A stretch of DNA of 53,394 nt from Myxococcales bacterium (GCA_002731825.1 PCCS01000065.1:1-53394), one strand, 5' to 3'. Shown: positions 42,346 to 52,878, counted from the stretch's first letter. The notes: generated by a model from the letters alone, not told the origin. Program-made: numbers and translations.

Positions 42346-43806
42346 ATGGACCATTCGATCATCCTCAATGGGAAGCAGGTCAAAGTCGGTGATATCTCCC
42401 CGACGATGACCGTGCTGGAATGGCTGAGACAGACGGGCTTTACTGGGACAAAAGAAGGCTGTGCGGAGGGCGATTGTGGCGCCTGTACAATCGGTCTTCT
42501 CGACCAAGGGCCCGACGGGCCTACGTGGCGTGCTATCTGTTCGTGTATCATGCTGGTCCCCCAAGCCTTTGGTCGCCAGATTGTGACGGTAGAAGGGTTG
42601 GCGTCGGACTCTGGCCTTCATCCCGCTCAACAGGCCATGGTTGACAAGCTCGGGTCCCAATGTGGCTATTGCACACCCGGCTTTGTCATGAGTCTATTCG
42701 AGGCGACCTATCGCTCAGACTTAGATTCCCATTGGAAGATGGATGACCAGATCTGCGGCAACTTGTGTCGCTGTACCGGATACAGACCCATTCGAGAGGC
42801 CTTGTATGAAATCGCTGGCAGGCAGCCCACCGATCGTTTTTCTGAGGCTCTCGATGCTCTGCCAGAGATACCCGCAGTCGATTATCAGCGGGGTGATCAG
42901 CGTTTTGTTCGTCCGGAAAAATGGGGTGACCTCTGGACCGCCATGTCCGATGGACCGGTGCGCTTCGTCAGTGGCGCCACGGACCTGGGTTTGGACATCA
43001 CACAGCGTTTCATGGCCTTTCCACTGCTGATCGATCTGGGCTTACTACCGGGCATGCGAGAGATCAGCCCCATCGCGGATGGATGGCATATCGGCGCAGG
43101 CGTCCTCCTATCCGACTTGGAAGCGTGGTCTGAGACACATTCCGCATCTCTCGGTAAGATGCTTCGATTCTTCGCATCAAGGCAGATCAAAAATCGTGCG
43201 ACCGTTGGCGGAAATCTCTGTAACGCATCACCCATCGGTGACTTGCCGCCCGTGATGCTGGCGCTCAATGCAGTGGCGGTGATTCGGTCGAGCGGCGCAG
43301 AGCGTCGTCAACCTTTTGCCCCCTCCGGTTCGGACCCAGGTTTCTGGACGGCCTATCGAACGACAGCCTTACAGGATGGAGAGGTGCTCGCAGGGATCGA
43401 GATCAGTGAACTACACCCCAGCACGTATGCAAGTACCTACAAAGTCAGTAAACGGCGTGAATTGGACATCAGCGCTGTATCGAGTGCGTTCGCCCTTAGA
43501 CTGGATGAGTCTGGAGTCGTCGCCGATCTACGCATCGCATTTGGAGGCATGGCGGCAACGCCGGCTCGGGCGCTTAAAACCGAGGCTAAACTGCTTGGTC
43601 AGCCCCTTAGCCAGTCCACTATCGAAGAGGCGATCAAAACTCTGAAGGACGATTTCAGCCCCATCGATGATCATCGAGGCACAGCCTGGTATCGAGCGAC
43701 AGTCGCGGCGAATTTGTTGCGTGGTTTTTTTGAAGAAGCCCAAGGGGGCGTGAGAGTAACGCTTCCAGACAGGCCAACGGGTACCATCTTCGCGGAGAAA
43801 AACTAA
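42346..43806 (+). CDS. xdhA: Xanthine dehydrogenase small subunit (2Fe-2S and FAD domains)
   Basis: 486 residues, normal for XdhA. Plant-type 2Fe-2S cluster: GCAEGDCGACT plus the later single Cys (CSCIM). Second 2Fe-2S domain: CGYCTPGF and CGNLCRCTGYRPI. The FAD-binding domain (from about 185) shows VSGATDLGLDI and FFASRQIKNRATVGGNLCNASPIGDLPPVMLAL, then a CO-dehydrogenase flavoprotein-type C-terminal domain (YKVSKRRELDISAVSSAF). Passes electrons from the molybdenum site to NAD+; purine breakdown (hypoxanthine to xanthine to urate). AGGACA ribosome site upstream. Its TAA shares a base with the ATG of xdhB. Confidence 0.94.
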   Translation: MDHSIILNGKQVKVGDISPTMTVLEWLRQTGFTGTKEGCAEGDCGACTIGLLDQGPDGPTWRAICSCIMLVPQAFGRQIVTVEGLASDSGLHPAQQAMVDKLGSQCGYCTPGFVMSLFEATYRSDLDSHWKMDDQICGNLCRCTGYRPIREALYEIAGRQPTDRFSEALDALPEIPAVDYQRGDQRFVRPEKWGDLWTAMSDGPVRFVSGATDLGLDITQRFMAFPLLIDLGLLPGMREISPIADGWHIGAGVLLSDLEAWSETHSASLGKMLRFFASRQIKNRATVGGNLCNASPIGDLPPVMLALNAVAVIRSSGAERRQPFAPSGSDPGFWTAYRTTALQDGEVLAGIEISELHPSTYASTYKVSKRRELDISAVSSAFALRLDESGVVADLRIAFGGMAATPARALKTEAKLLGQPLSQSTIEEAIKTLKDDFSPIDDHRGTAWYRATVAANLLRGFFEEAQGGVRVTLPDRPTGTIFAEKN

Positions 43807-46133
43807 TGGCGGGCGGTCTACATAAACCGGGTCCCCATGAGTCTGCCCATCTCCATGTCACAGGCTCGGCTAAATATGTTGCCGATGACCCTGGTCCTCA
43901 GGGCACGCTGTTTGTCCTTCCCGTGCCATCGCCCATCGCCCGCGGGCGAATTATATCCATGGACCTCCGGTCTGCGCTGGCCGTCGATGGCGTCCACTGT
44001 GTTTTGACCGTAGACGATATTCCTGGCGACAACATTTGGGGACCGATTCTACATAATGAGCCGCTTTTGGCCGATGGTGTCGTTCATTACATGGGCCAAG
44101 CGATTGCGATTGTCGTCGCTGAGACCGAACATAGCGCGAGATGTGGGGCACAGCGAGTCGAACTTGAGTTTGAGGAACAGACCCCTATCATCGGTATCGA
44201 ATCAGCCATTGCTGCAAATGCGTTTCACACCGATCCTCACATTATCGAACGAGGTGATCTCGAGGCTGCATTCGAGTCGGCGTCTATGGTCATTGACGGG
44301 GTCGTCGAAACCCCAGCTCAGGATCATTTCTACCTGGAAACACAAGCTGCTTTGGCCATACCGGAAGAAAACGGAGGGTACACCATCCGTTCGTCCACCC
44401 AGCACCCGACTGAGATTCAGAAAGTGGTCGCGGCCGCTCTCGGAATCGGTGCTCACCATGTGGTCTGTGAGGTGCCAAGACTGGGTGGTGGATTTGGCGG
44501 TAAAGAGAGTCAAGCGAGTCCCTATGCAGCCTACGCGGCGTTGGCTGCCGCTCGAACAGGCCGTCCTTGTCGTTCATGGTTGCATCGAGGTCAGGACATG
44601 GCTTGGACCGGTAAGCGACATCCATTTCGAACGGACTATGAGGCTGCATTTGACGAGAATGGGATGATCTTGGGCGTGATTGCCCGCTTGTATAGCGATG
44701 GAGGCTGGTCTCTCGACCTCAGCGGTCCAGTTCTCGATCGAGCCCTCTTTCACGTCGATAGCAGCTATTTTATTCCGGCGATTCGAGTCGAGGGTCGGGT
44801 CTGTTCCACCAACATCCCCTCCAATACGGCGTTTAGAGGATTTGGCGGCCCTCAGGGTATGTTCGTGATGGAAGAGATACTCAACCGAGCGGCTGACGCC
44901 ATGGGCGTTGATTCGACGGAATTGCGACGCCGGAATTTCTATGGCGAGGCCCCCCGCGATACCGCGCCTTATGGCCAAGTCATCGAAGCAAATCGGTTGC
45001 CGCAGCTCGTCCCACAGCTCATGGAAGAGTCGAATTATGCTGCTCGTAAGCGCGCTATCGAACAGTTCAATCAGACTCAGCAACACGTCAAGCGTGGCAT
45101 TGGTTTTCAGCCTGTTAAATTCGGGATTTCATTCACGGCGAGTCTGCTCAATCAAGCCGGTGCGCTTGTCCATGTCTATACGGATGGGACCGTGCAGATC
45201 AATCATGGTGGGACCGAAATGGGTCAAGGCCTGCATACCAAAATGATCGCTGTGGCCGCCGACACCCTCGGTGTTAAATTGGATGCTGTGCGGCTGATGA
45301 CGACCGCGACCGACAAAGTGCCTAATACCTCAGCGACCGCGGCGTCCTCTGGCAGTGATTTAAATGGGGCGGCCGTACAAGGCGCCTGCCTGACCATACT
45401 CGAGCGTCTTCGCCCCATCGCGGCGCAGTTACTGGGAGATGAAGCCGCGTCGACGTCAGTGACCTTTCGTGACGGCTGTGCATGGTTAGGTCACGAGAGC
45501 GGCGTACCCTTCGCCAAAGTAGCCACCGCCGCCTGGGCTCAACAAATCAGCCTTTCATCCACCGGTTATTACGCAACGCCTGGCATTGGCTATGACCCGA
45601 GCATCGGTCGGGGTCGCCCCTTCTTTTATTATGCGTTTGGCGGGGCTATAAGTGAGGTGGAAGTCAATGGTCTGACCGGTGAATATCGCGTTAGGCGAGT
45701 CGATATTTTGCATGACGTTGGAAATCCATTGGCGCCATCGATCGATGTTGGGCAAGTAGAAGGCGGATTTGTACAAGGCATGGGTTGGCTCACCTGTGAG
45801 GCTGTTCTCTATTCTCCGCAGGGTCGCCTGCTGACCCACGGCCCCAGCACTTATAAAATCCCGGCCGCTGGTGATACGCCATTAGAACTCAATGTCAGTC
45901 TGTTGCGCGACGCGGATAATCCCCTGGTCATCGGCGGCAGCAAGGCTGTCGGTGAACCGCCATTTATGTTAGCTATCTCAGTGATTTCGGCGTTACGCGA
46001 TGCCATCCGCACTTTTGGAAAGCCTGGATCTATCGTTGAGCTGGGCATGCCTGCGACACCGGAGGCTGTTCTCAGAGCCATTGAACATCAACGCATAGAG
46101 TCGACTGCAGGTATGGATAAACGTCATGGATAA
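43806..46133 (+). CDS. xdhB: Xanthine dehydrogenase molybdopterin-binding subunit
   Basis: 775 residues, the XdhB length. XDH-type landmarks: HVTGSAKYVADD, STQHPTEIQKVVAAALG, RLGGGFGGKESQA, KRHPFRTDYEAAF, NTAFRGFGGPQGMFVMEEIL (substrate-site Arg), VQINHGGTEMGQGLHTKM, TSATAASSGSDLNGAA, and GGSKAVGEPPFML with the catalytic Glu near the C-terminus. The substrate-site signatures point to purines rather than to CO or aldehydes. Needs molybdenum cofactor; the maturation factor XdhC is not next to it. The stop overlaps the following oxygenase gene by 8 bp. Confidence 0.94.
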   Translation: MAGGLHKPGPHESAHLHVTGSAKYVADDPGPQGTLFVLPVPSPIARGRIISMDLRSALAVDGVHCVLTVDDIPGDNIWGPILHNEPLLADGVVHYMGQAIAIVVAETEHSARCGAQRVELEFEEQTPIIGIESAIAANAFHTDPHIIERGDLEAAFESASMVIDGVVETPAQDHFYLETQAALAIPEENGGYTIRSSTQHPTEIQKVVAAALGIGAHHVVCEVPRLGGGFGGKESQASPYAAYAALAAARTGRPCRSWLHRGQDMAWTGKRHPFRTDYEAAFDENGMILGVIARLYSDGGWSLDLSGPVLDRALFHVDSSYFIPAIRVEGRVCSTNIPSNTAFRGFGGPQGMFVMEEILNRAADAMGVDSTELRRRNFYGEAPRDTAPYGQVIEANRLPQLVPQLMEESNYAARKRAIEQFNQTQQHVKRGIGFQPVKFGISFTASLLNQAGALVHVYTDGTVQINHGGTEMGQGLHTKMIAVAADTLGVKLDAVRLMTTATDKVPNTSATAASSGSDLNGAAVQGACLTILERLRPIAAQLLGDEAASTSVTFRDGCAWLGHESGVPFAKVATAAWAQQISLSSTGYYATPGIGYDPSIGRGRPFFYYAFGGAISEVEVNGLTGEYRVRRVDILHDVGNPLAPSIDVGQVEGGFVQGMGWLTCEAVLYSPQGRLLTHGPSTYKIPAAGDTPLELNVSLLRDADNPLVIGGSKAVGEPPFMLAISVISALRDAIRTFGKPGSIVELGMPATPEAVLRAIEHQRIESTAGMDKRHG

Positions 46134-46974
46134 GACCGGCCATCCAATTACAATTGAGTATGTGGAACGCGCTGACCTATCCGTCGAGCGGTCTGTCCTA
46201 GACTCGGTTTTTGATGCCGGCCTGACAGGGATCGTCGTGCGTGATGCACTGCCACCTGACCTCGTTGAAAAGGCCGCCACCCGATTACAGTCGGAGGGGT
46301 TGAAACACGCTTGGACATCACCCAATAAGGGCATGCCCGGCGGCGAAATTAGAACGATTTGTGATGCTGCGACGCCCACATTCACAGCGCTTCGCGGGCC
46401 GACTCTTGACGCCTATGCACGCAGTGCCAACGATCACAGTCGGTGGAGTCATCGTATTTTTGGTCAAGCTGAGCCAACAACTCAGATTGCCTCGGTGTTC
46501 AGCGACCTGTTCGGCGGACGTCCCGCAGCGCGCCCTTCACTCGGAAATGGACACCATTGGGCGCCGTTTAATTTCCGTGCCCTCGACCCCGGAATTCAAA
46601 TTTACTCTCATCACGACAATCACTACGGCTTAGATATCTATCAAGCGCTTGATTCGGACTATGATCGCAGTACGCTTTTGAGCTGGTTTGTCACTCTACA
46701 GCCTGCCCAGACAGATGGCGATCTCGTGATCTATGGTCTTTGGGGCAGTGACCCTGATCCCCCAATGTTGCCCACCCGCTTCTTGGATACAGCCGCTTTG
46801 GAACGGGATTATTGCAGAGAGGCCGTCTCGCTCGGGGCGGGTGATATGGTGATCTTTGATTCAGGCCGCCATGTGCACCGGGTGACACCGGTATTGGGCG
46901 ATCGGCCACGGCTGACCTTAGGTGGCTTCCTGACCAGCGATAAAGCGCGATCAAAGCTGGCCTTTTGGTGCTGA
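46126..46974 (+). CDS. 2-oxoglutarate/Fe(II)-dependent oxygenase-like protein coupled to xdhAB
   Basis: 282 residues. Double-stranded beta-helix signs: HxD iron ligands at His162/Asp164 (IYSHHDNHYG), a distal His in SGRHVHRVTPVLGDRPRLTLGGFL (His249 or His251) with a following Arg (260 or 262) placed to bind 2-oxoglutarate, and GDLVIYG/AGDMVIFD strands typical of prolyl-4-hydroxylase-like folds. The N-terminal half is helical and unassigned. Starts within the last 8 bp of xdhB, so co-translated. A role in purine or another N-heterocycle pathway is inferred from position; no known xanthine dioxygenase family is clearly matched. Confidence 0.72.
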   Translation: MDKTGHPITIEYVERADLSVERSVLDSVFDAGLTGIVVRDALPPDLVEKAATRLQSEGLKHAWTSPNKGMPGGEIRTICDAATPTFTALRGPTLDAYARSANDHSRWSHRIFGQAEPTTQIASVFSDLFGGRPAARPSLGNGHHWAPFNFRALDPGIQIYSHHDNHYGLDIYQALDSDYDRSTLLSWFVTLQPAQTDGDLVIYGLWGSDPDPPMLPTRFLDTAALERDYCREAVSLGAGDMVIFDSGRHVHRVTPVLGDRPRLTLGGFLTSDKARSKLAFWC

Positions 46975-47185
46975 CAGCATCACTCTGATTCCATGGACTC
47001 AAGTCCAGAATTAACCCCGACGAGACCCGGTCTGAATGGATGGGGAGGCGCCGGTTAATCTCGGCGTTTTGATCTCGCTTGTGCTCCATTTCAAGGGATG
47101 TCTTTGGTCCTCGTGGTCTTTTTGATGACAAAAGTCCTCCGGGAGCAGTTCCTAAATTGGCGTGAGCGTGTATAAAGTGCGCACA

Positions 47186-50100
47186 ATGGACACATCTGAC
47201 CCTAAAAAACTGAGAGACTACCTGGAGGGCCGCGTACCGATAGACCTGGTTGATCAGGTGATCGACCATTTAGAATCTCAAGACATGCGTTTGAGTGAAG
47301 CGCCTGATCAAGAAGAAGGGTTGGTCTCAATGGATGTGGACCAGCCGTCCATCGATCCAGAGAAAACCGTAAGCCACACCCAGGCGTTCGGCGATCGGAG
47401 TCAGATCGCCAGGATGCCTACCTTGTCCCACGCCATTGGCGGCGCATTTGACCTGATTTTACCGGTGTCGGAAAGCCCTGGTCAAAAGGGGCAAACACTG
47501 CTGGAGGCGGGGACTCAAATCAAACATTTTCAGGTCGGACGCTTGCTCGGTCGAGGTGGGATGGGCGAGGTCTACTTAGCCAGGGATACCCAGCTTGGCC
47601 GGAAGGTCGCGCTTAAGGTGATTAAGCCTGATCATGTGCGTGACCAGAATGCGCTGGAGCGCTTCTTACAGGAAGCGAGGTTGACGGCCCGATTCAATCA
47701 CCCACACATCGTCACGATATATGCTGTTGGGCAACATGAAGGTCTTCCTTACGTTGCGTTGGAGTATCTGGAAGGCCATGATCTAAGCCAGCGACTCAAA
47801 GATGATGGCCTCAGTCTACAAGAGAGCTTAAGAATTTGCCTGGCTGTTGCGGAAGCCGTCGCTGAAGCCCATAAACACGGCATTTTGCATCGCGATTTAA
47901 AGCCGGCAAATATCCTGATTCCTCGAGATGGCCGGGTACGCGTCGTCGATTTTGGTCTCGCTTTAGAATTTGTAGAGCCCGTCCAAACCGAGGGCGCTGA
48001 CCGGGATGTTGCTCATGCCAACAAACTCAGTGGGCAGCGAGTCGCGGGTACACCGGCATACATGGCACCCGAACAATGGCGGGGTGAGGAGTGTCAACCC
48101 GAGACCGATATTTGGGCTTTGGGCGTTATTTTACACGAACTTCTATGCGGCGAGAGACCCTATGCTGCCAAGCAGAGCTTCAACTTGGGTATGCAGGTCT
48201 GTAACGCCGATCCAGTTCCACTCAATCCGATCTTAAAAGGCCTACCACCAAGAATTTCGTCCTTGATTGCTCAATGCTTGGCCAAGGTACCAGATGAGCG
48301 ACCCTCGGTGACGACCTTTACGGAATGCTTGACGACCGTTCTGGCCGACGGTCGGCCCATGGCCCCCGTCGAAGAAAGTCCATTTCGTGGGCTTCTGCCG
48401 TTCTCTGAGCGGCACGCAAATCTCTTTTTTGGCCGTGACACAGAACTCAATACCTGCATGGAAAGATTGCGCTATGAGTCATCTCTCGTGGTGGTCGGTC
48501 CATCGGGGGCGGGCAAGACGTCGTTTGTTCAAGCGGGTCTCATCCCCCGTCTTCGTGAAAATAACGACTGGCGTGTCGTGAGAATGCGGCCTGGAGATGC
48601 GCCCATTTCACGCTTGGCGGCTCGATTATTGACAGCGCACAACGAGGAGTCTGCCAGTCATACCGTAGGCGACACCATCAATGATCAAAGCCTGACTGGT
48701 TCAACAGATCTTACGGACATTGACTCTCGACAAGTCGAGATCGAAACCCTTGCTCAGAAATTACGCGACAGTCCTAATAAGGTCGGCCTCGGACTCAGTA
48801 CGCTTGCTCAGCAGACTCAGCAGCGGGTTTTACTCGTCGTCGACCAATTAGAAGAGTTATTCACCCTTTGTCAGGATCAGGACGAGCGCATCAAGTTTAT
48901 TGAGGCCATTAGCAATGCTGGCGATGAATCAGGAGATCCGATTCGAGTTGTATGTACAATTCGCGATGATTTCCTCGGGCATTTGGCGCGAGCGGGTGAA
49001 TCAGCTCGACGCTTGCTTGAACATATTATGCTCTTGGATCCACCCGACAAGGACGCGCTCAAGGATGTTTTGACGTTGCCACTTATGCGGGTTGGCTACC
49101 GTTTCGACGACCCTGAATTACCTGATGAGATGGTCAACGCGGTCGATGACGCGACCAGTCTGCCTTTGCTGCAGTTCGTTGCCCGTTCGCTGTGGGAGAA
49201 ACGCGATCAAGTTCACCACACCCTGCGCCGAGTCGATTACGAATCCATGGGCGGCGTCGAGGGTGCGCTTGCGCGCCATGCCGATGGCGTCCTCCACGGT
49301 CTTGCCCAGGACCAGATGAAGACCGCACGGTCTCTTTTGCTGCGATTGGTGACCGCCGAAGGCACGCGGCGCGTGTGTTCGGAAGCGCAATTGCTGGACG
49401 GATTACCGCCCGGAACGCGCGTTGTTTATGAACGCCTGACTAAATCGCGCCTCTTGTCCATGAGGCGCACTGGTGAATCTGATGACGGCTCCGCTCGACT
49501 TGAATTGGCCCATGAATCACTCATTCATACCTGGGATAAATTGGCCCGATGGATCGACGAAAGTAAAGAGGAGCTGATCATCCTGGCCGAGGTGACTCAG
49601 GCTGCAGAACTCTGGGAGAAAAGAGGGCGACACCAAGAAGAATTATGGAGTGGTGCAGGCCTCGATGAGGCGATGCGGATTCTTGGCCGGGGTCAGAATC
49701 TCTTGCCCGCTTTGACGGAAGAGTTTCTAGAAATGGGTAAGGCGATGCATGAAATAAAGCGCCGTCGCCGCCGCTTCTGGACAGCCGCAATACCCACCAT
49801 TCTAATGATCATTACAGCCATTCTTGCTCTACAAAAGTTTGATGCCGAAGAGTCGCGAGAGCAGTCAGAACGGGGGCGTCAGCAAGCCTTACATCAGCGA
49901 AAAACAGCTGAAGAGCAGCGTCGTCAGGCTCAGAGTCGCCAAGTTGATGCACTGAGGGAAAGCGCTCAGGCGGCCTTTGAACGCGGTGCTTACTTAGAGT
50001 CACGGGCTAAACTTCGTAAGGGCTTGGAATTGCTCGGCGCAGACCATACATCGTTTCTGGGACTGTGGTGGCAACTGGCTCGAATTTCAGAGAGATGGTC

Positions 50101-52804
50101 CATTCGCACCGGGCAATTCCACTATCACGTTGCTCTATCAGGTAAGGGCCAGACCCTGGCGATTTCATCGGTCAATGGATCGGTGGAATTGGTCGATGTT
50201 GATACCGGCCATCGACGTTTACTTCGAGGTCACCAAGACCAAGTTCTACGGTCCACATTTGATCCCAGTGGTCAGACCCTTGCGTCAGGCGGTCTCGGTC
50301 CCTTCGTTCGTCTGTGGAACGTGAAAACGGCCCGTCAGCAGAACAGTTTACCCGCACCCCATGGCATCGTGCGGATCATTCGCTTCTCACGCGATGGCCG
50401 CTATCTCGCGGTCTGTGCCGATAGAGCGAACGTGCGGGTCTATGATCTTAAAGACAAGAGCTTTAAAGACCACACGCTCCCTGAAAACATCAAGGTGTAT
50501 GATTTTACCGGTGTAGACCAAAGTGATTTTCTCATAGCCGGCCGTCTTGATGGTCCACTCATCCTGACCAAACTCAGCGACCCGAACAGTCGTCGTGAAT
50601 TTGGGACGGAACTCGAACCGATGGATATTGTCCGATTTAGCCCCGATGGGACGGCTTTAGCTCACCGCCAGATGTCCAATTATCTGAATGTCTGGCATGT
50701 TCAATCTTTTCAGCGCTTGGCGCGATTCAAAGCAAATAATTTGCGTTCGCATTCTTTTGGTTTTAACGCCACGGCAAGTCACTTTGCATTCGAGACCCCG
50801 GCGGGCGATATCGAGGTGGTCGAGCTTGGCAAGAACAAACGACGGGGTCGAATCCCCAACGGAGGCGAGCAAATCGGATTCATTGCCGTCTCCCCAGACG
50901 GTCTCCATGTGGCCGATACAGGCTCGGATTACATCCGATATTCGAGGGCGGATTTACTCGAGTCGCCCAGACATGATGCACTTGCCGTCCCATCCCTCTA
51001 CGGCCTTGCGGTAGATCAGACCGGTGAAAGGCTGGCGGTCACCACAGCAAACCAAGAACTCAGCCTTTGGGATGGAGCGACGGGACGTAAAATTGAATCC
51101 TTTACCCAGAAAATAGGCGGTAAACGTGATTCTATTGATTTCAGCCCGGATGGACTCCATTTGTCCTGGTTATCAAACGACGGAGACCTTACGGTTTGGA
51201 ACCTTGAGACAAACAGTCGGATGAGTACCTTCGAGGGTATCAGGGGTGAGCCGATGGGCTTGCGCTATGACGCTACCGGACAGACCCTGGTCGCCGTCAC
51301 TGATGCCGGGGTTTGGACCTTTAACGGGCCCAAACTCACGCTTCGCTTCAAGCGGGTCTCAGATACTCAGTTGCAGAGAACCGCGGCCCTTTCTCAAAAC
51401 GGCACCCAGGCCGTAGTCGGCGTGGGTACGTCTGACGGGTCCAGTGGGTATGGTGAACTTTGGAACCTGACGACCGGGTGGGCGCCAAAAAGATTGATGA
51501 AAAGTGCATCCTTCATATCCAGTGTGGCCTTTGATCCAAAAGACCAGTGGCTCGCCACAGGCGGCTTTGACGGTCGTCTAGATTTGTGGACGAAGGCTGG
51601 TATCTCTAGCAAAACGCTCATTGCCGATGGCCCGAGAATAAACGCCATTGATGTCCATCCAAGTGGCGACCGACTGGCCATCGCACAGGCCGATGGACAG
51701 TCTCGGATTCAGTGGGTAGCGAGCGATCGAGATATGCGTCTTCAAGGCCATGTTCACGAAGTAAATCATGTTGCATTTAGCGGCGATGGCCGTCGATTGG
51801 CCAGTGCCGGGGACGATGGTACTCTTCGTCTGTGGGATGCCGAGACAGGGCGTCCAATTTGGTCTACGACGGCTCTATTGCCCAGACCGGCAAGAATTTT
51901 GACTCATGAGGGCTGGCGTTCCATGGAAAGCTCACGCCAAGCGGATGCTGTATTGACTGGAGCAGACTGGGCAAAGATGTTGGAGAAAAATGGCCGACTC
52001 GCTTCGTCAACTGAGTCAGGCGAGACTCTATGTGTACATACCCACGATGACCAAGTTGAGCTTTGGAACACCAGGTCAGACCGTCGAGTCTGGTCTGGTC
52101 AGCGAACTGACTTACAGACGATTCTAGCCGTCGAGAATGGGTGTGTCGTGCTGACTGATGATGGGGTTTTGCGCTACGGACCAGATGGTCGAGCCATCCA
52201 ATTTCACTCCGAACAAAACCCCACTGCGATTTCGATATTTGACGACGGACTTTTGGTTGCCAGTGATGGGCGGATTTATATATACGGTCTGGATTATAAA
52301 TTGCGCGAAAGCCACTTATTTAGTCCTGGGATCAGTGCAATGACGTTGACGACTGCCGCTCACGATGGGTCAAGGCAATTGGTCGTCGGCTTTGAAGATG
52401 GCAGCGTTGAGACCTTGAATATTGGTGAGGGGTCTAACGACATGCGGTCAACATCGGTCTATCGTGCATCGGCCGGTGTCAGTCGCATTATCAACATCCC
52501 AAGTGGTCTACTGGGAATCGGTTATGCCAACGGACAGGTCATCCTTTGGGATTTAGCGACGCAGAAAGTTTTGAGCCAAGTTCAACTGCACGGGTCGGTG
52601 CGCTATTTACTCGCGCAGGATAATGCGCTTCATGCGGCAACAGACTTGGGGCAATCCTTTAGTTGGGACCTTACAGCCTTTGGGCAAACACGCTGCAAAT
52701 TGATCGAAGATGTATGGTCGACGGTGCCTGTTACGTGGTCTCGAGGCCAGCCGGTTGCTTCACCGATTCCGCTAATGCATTCATGCCATGATTCATCTGA
52801 CTAG
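47186..52804 (+). CDS. Ser/Thr kinase - nSTAND NTPase - WD40 signalling protein
   Basis: About 1872 residues from ATG 47186; an in-frame GTG at 47162 adds 8. Parts: N-terminal 100 residues (LRDYLEGRVPIDLVDQVIDHLE) of unknown type; kinase about 112-385 with GRGGMG (122-127), HRDLKPAN (235-242), DFG 255-257 and GTPAYMAPEQW; NTPase from about 405 (FRGLLPFSERHANLFFGRDTEL), Walker A GPSGAGKT (438-445), Walker B VLLVVDQLEELF (548-559), arginine-rich VCTIRDDFL, as in nSTAND1 proteins; TM helix about 865-885 (FWTAAIPTILMIITAILAL); coiled coil; then about 900 residues of WD40 propeller (for example FSPDGTALAHR, LAVTTANQELSLWDGATG, FSGDGRRLASAGDDGTLRLWDAETG). A large ATP-regulated scaffold; the propeller probably recognises the signal. 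Confidence 0.93.
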   Translation: MDTSDPKKLRDYLEGRVPIDLVDQVIDHLESQDMRLSEAPDQEEGLVSMDVDQPSIDPEKTVSHTQAFGDRSQIARMPTLSHAIGGAFDLILPVSESPGQKGQTLLEAGTQIKHFQVGRLLGRGGMGEVYLARDTQLGRKVALKVIKPDHVRDQNALERFLQEARLTARFNHPHIVTIYAVGQHEGLPYVALEYLEGHDLSQRLKDDGLSLQESLRICLAVAEAVAEAHKHGILHRDLKPANILIPRDGRVRVVDFGLALEFVEPVQTEGADRDVAHANKLSGQRVAGTPAYMAPEQWRGEECQPETDIWALGVILHELLCGERPYAAKQSFNLGMQVCNADPVPLNPILKGLPPRISSLIAQCLAKVPDERPSVTTFTECLTTVLADGRPMAPVEESPFRGLLPFSERHANLFFGRDTELNTCMERLRYESSLVVVGPSGAGKTSFVQAGLIPRLRENNDWRVVRMRPGDAPISRLAARLLTAHNEESASHTVGDTINDQSLTGSTDLTDIDSRQVEIETLAQKLRDSPNKVGLGLSTLAQQTQQRVLLVVDQLEELFTLCQDQDERIKFIEAISNAGDESGDPIRVVCTIRDDFLGHLARAGESARRLLEHIMLLDPPDKDALKDVLTLPLMRVGYRFDDPELPDEMVNAVDDATSLPLLQFVARSLWEKRDQVHHTLRRVDYESMGGVEGALARHADGVLHGLAQDQMKTARSLLLRLVTAEGTRRVCSEAQLLDGLPPGTRVVYERLTKSRLLSMRRTGESDDGSARLELAHESLIHTWDKLARWIDESKEELIILAEVTQAAELWEKRGRHQEELWSGAGLDEAMRILGRGQNLLPALTEEFLEMGKAMHEIKRRRRRFWTAAIPTILMIITAILALQKFDAEESREQSERGRQQALHQRKTAEEQRRQAQSRQVDALRESAQAAFERGAYLESRAKLRKGLELLGADHTSFLGLWWQLARISERWSIRTGQFHYHVALSGKGQTLAISSVNGSVELVDVDTGHRRLLRGHQDQVLRSTFDPSGQTLASGGLGPFVRLWNVKTARQQNSLPAPHGIVRIIRFSRDGRYLAVCADRANVRVYDLKDKSFKDHTLPENIKVYDFTGVDQSDFLIAGRLDGPLILTKLSDPNSRREFGTELEPMDIVRFSPDGTALAHRQMSNYLNVWHVQSFQRLARFKANNLRSHSFGFNATASHFAFETPAGDIEVVELGKNKRRGRIPNGGEQIGFIAVSPDGLHVADTGSDYIRYSRADLLESPRHDALAVPSLYGLAVDQTGERLAVTTANQELSLWDGATGRKIESFTQKIGGKRDSIDFSPDGLHLSWLSNDGDLTVWNLETNSRMSTFEGIRGEPMGLRYDATGQTLVAVTDAGVWTFNGPKLTLRFKRVSDTQLQRTAALSQNGTQAVVGVGTSDGSSGYGELWNLTTGWAPKRLMKSASFISSVAFDPKDQWLATGGFDGRLDLWTKAGISSKTLIADGPRINAIDVHPSGDRLAIAQADGQSRIQWVASDRDMRLQGHVHEVNHVAFSGDGRRLASAGDDGTLRLWDAETGRPIWSTTALLPRPARILTHEGWRSMESSRQADAVLTGADWAKMLEKNGRLASSTESGETLCVHTHDDQVELWNTRSDRRVWSGQRTDLQTILAVENGCVVLTDDGVLRYGPDGRAIQFHSEQNPTAISIFDDGLLVASDGRIYIYGLDYKLRESHLFSPGISAMTLTTAAHDGSRQLVVGFEDGSVETLNIGEGSNDMRSTSVYRASAGVSRIINIPSGLLGIGYANGQVILWDLATQKVLSQVQLHGSVRYLLAQDNALHAATDLGQSFSWDLTAFGQTRCKLIEDVWSTVPVTWSRGQPVASPIPLMHSCHDSSD

Positions 52805-52878
52805 ACGTCCATGGATTGGGCGTTTTAGGCAATTTGCTATGGACACGAGCTCTTAAAACGACCCTAGCTAGAGCTCCG

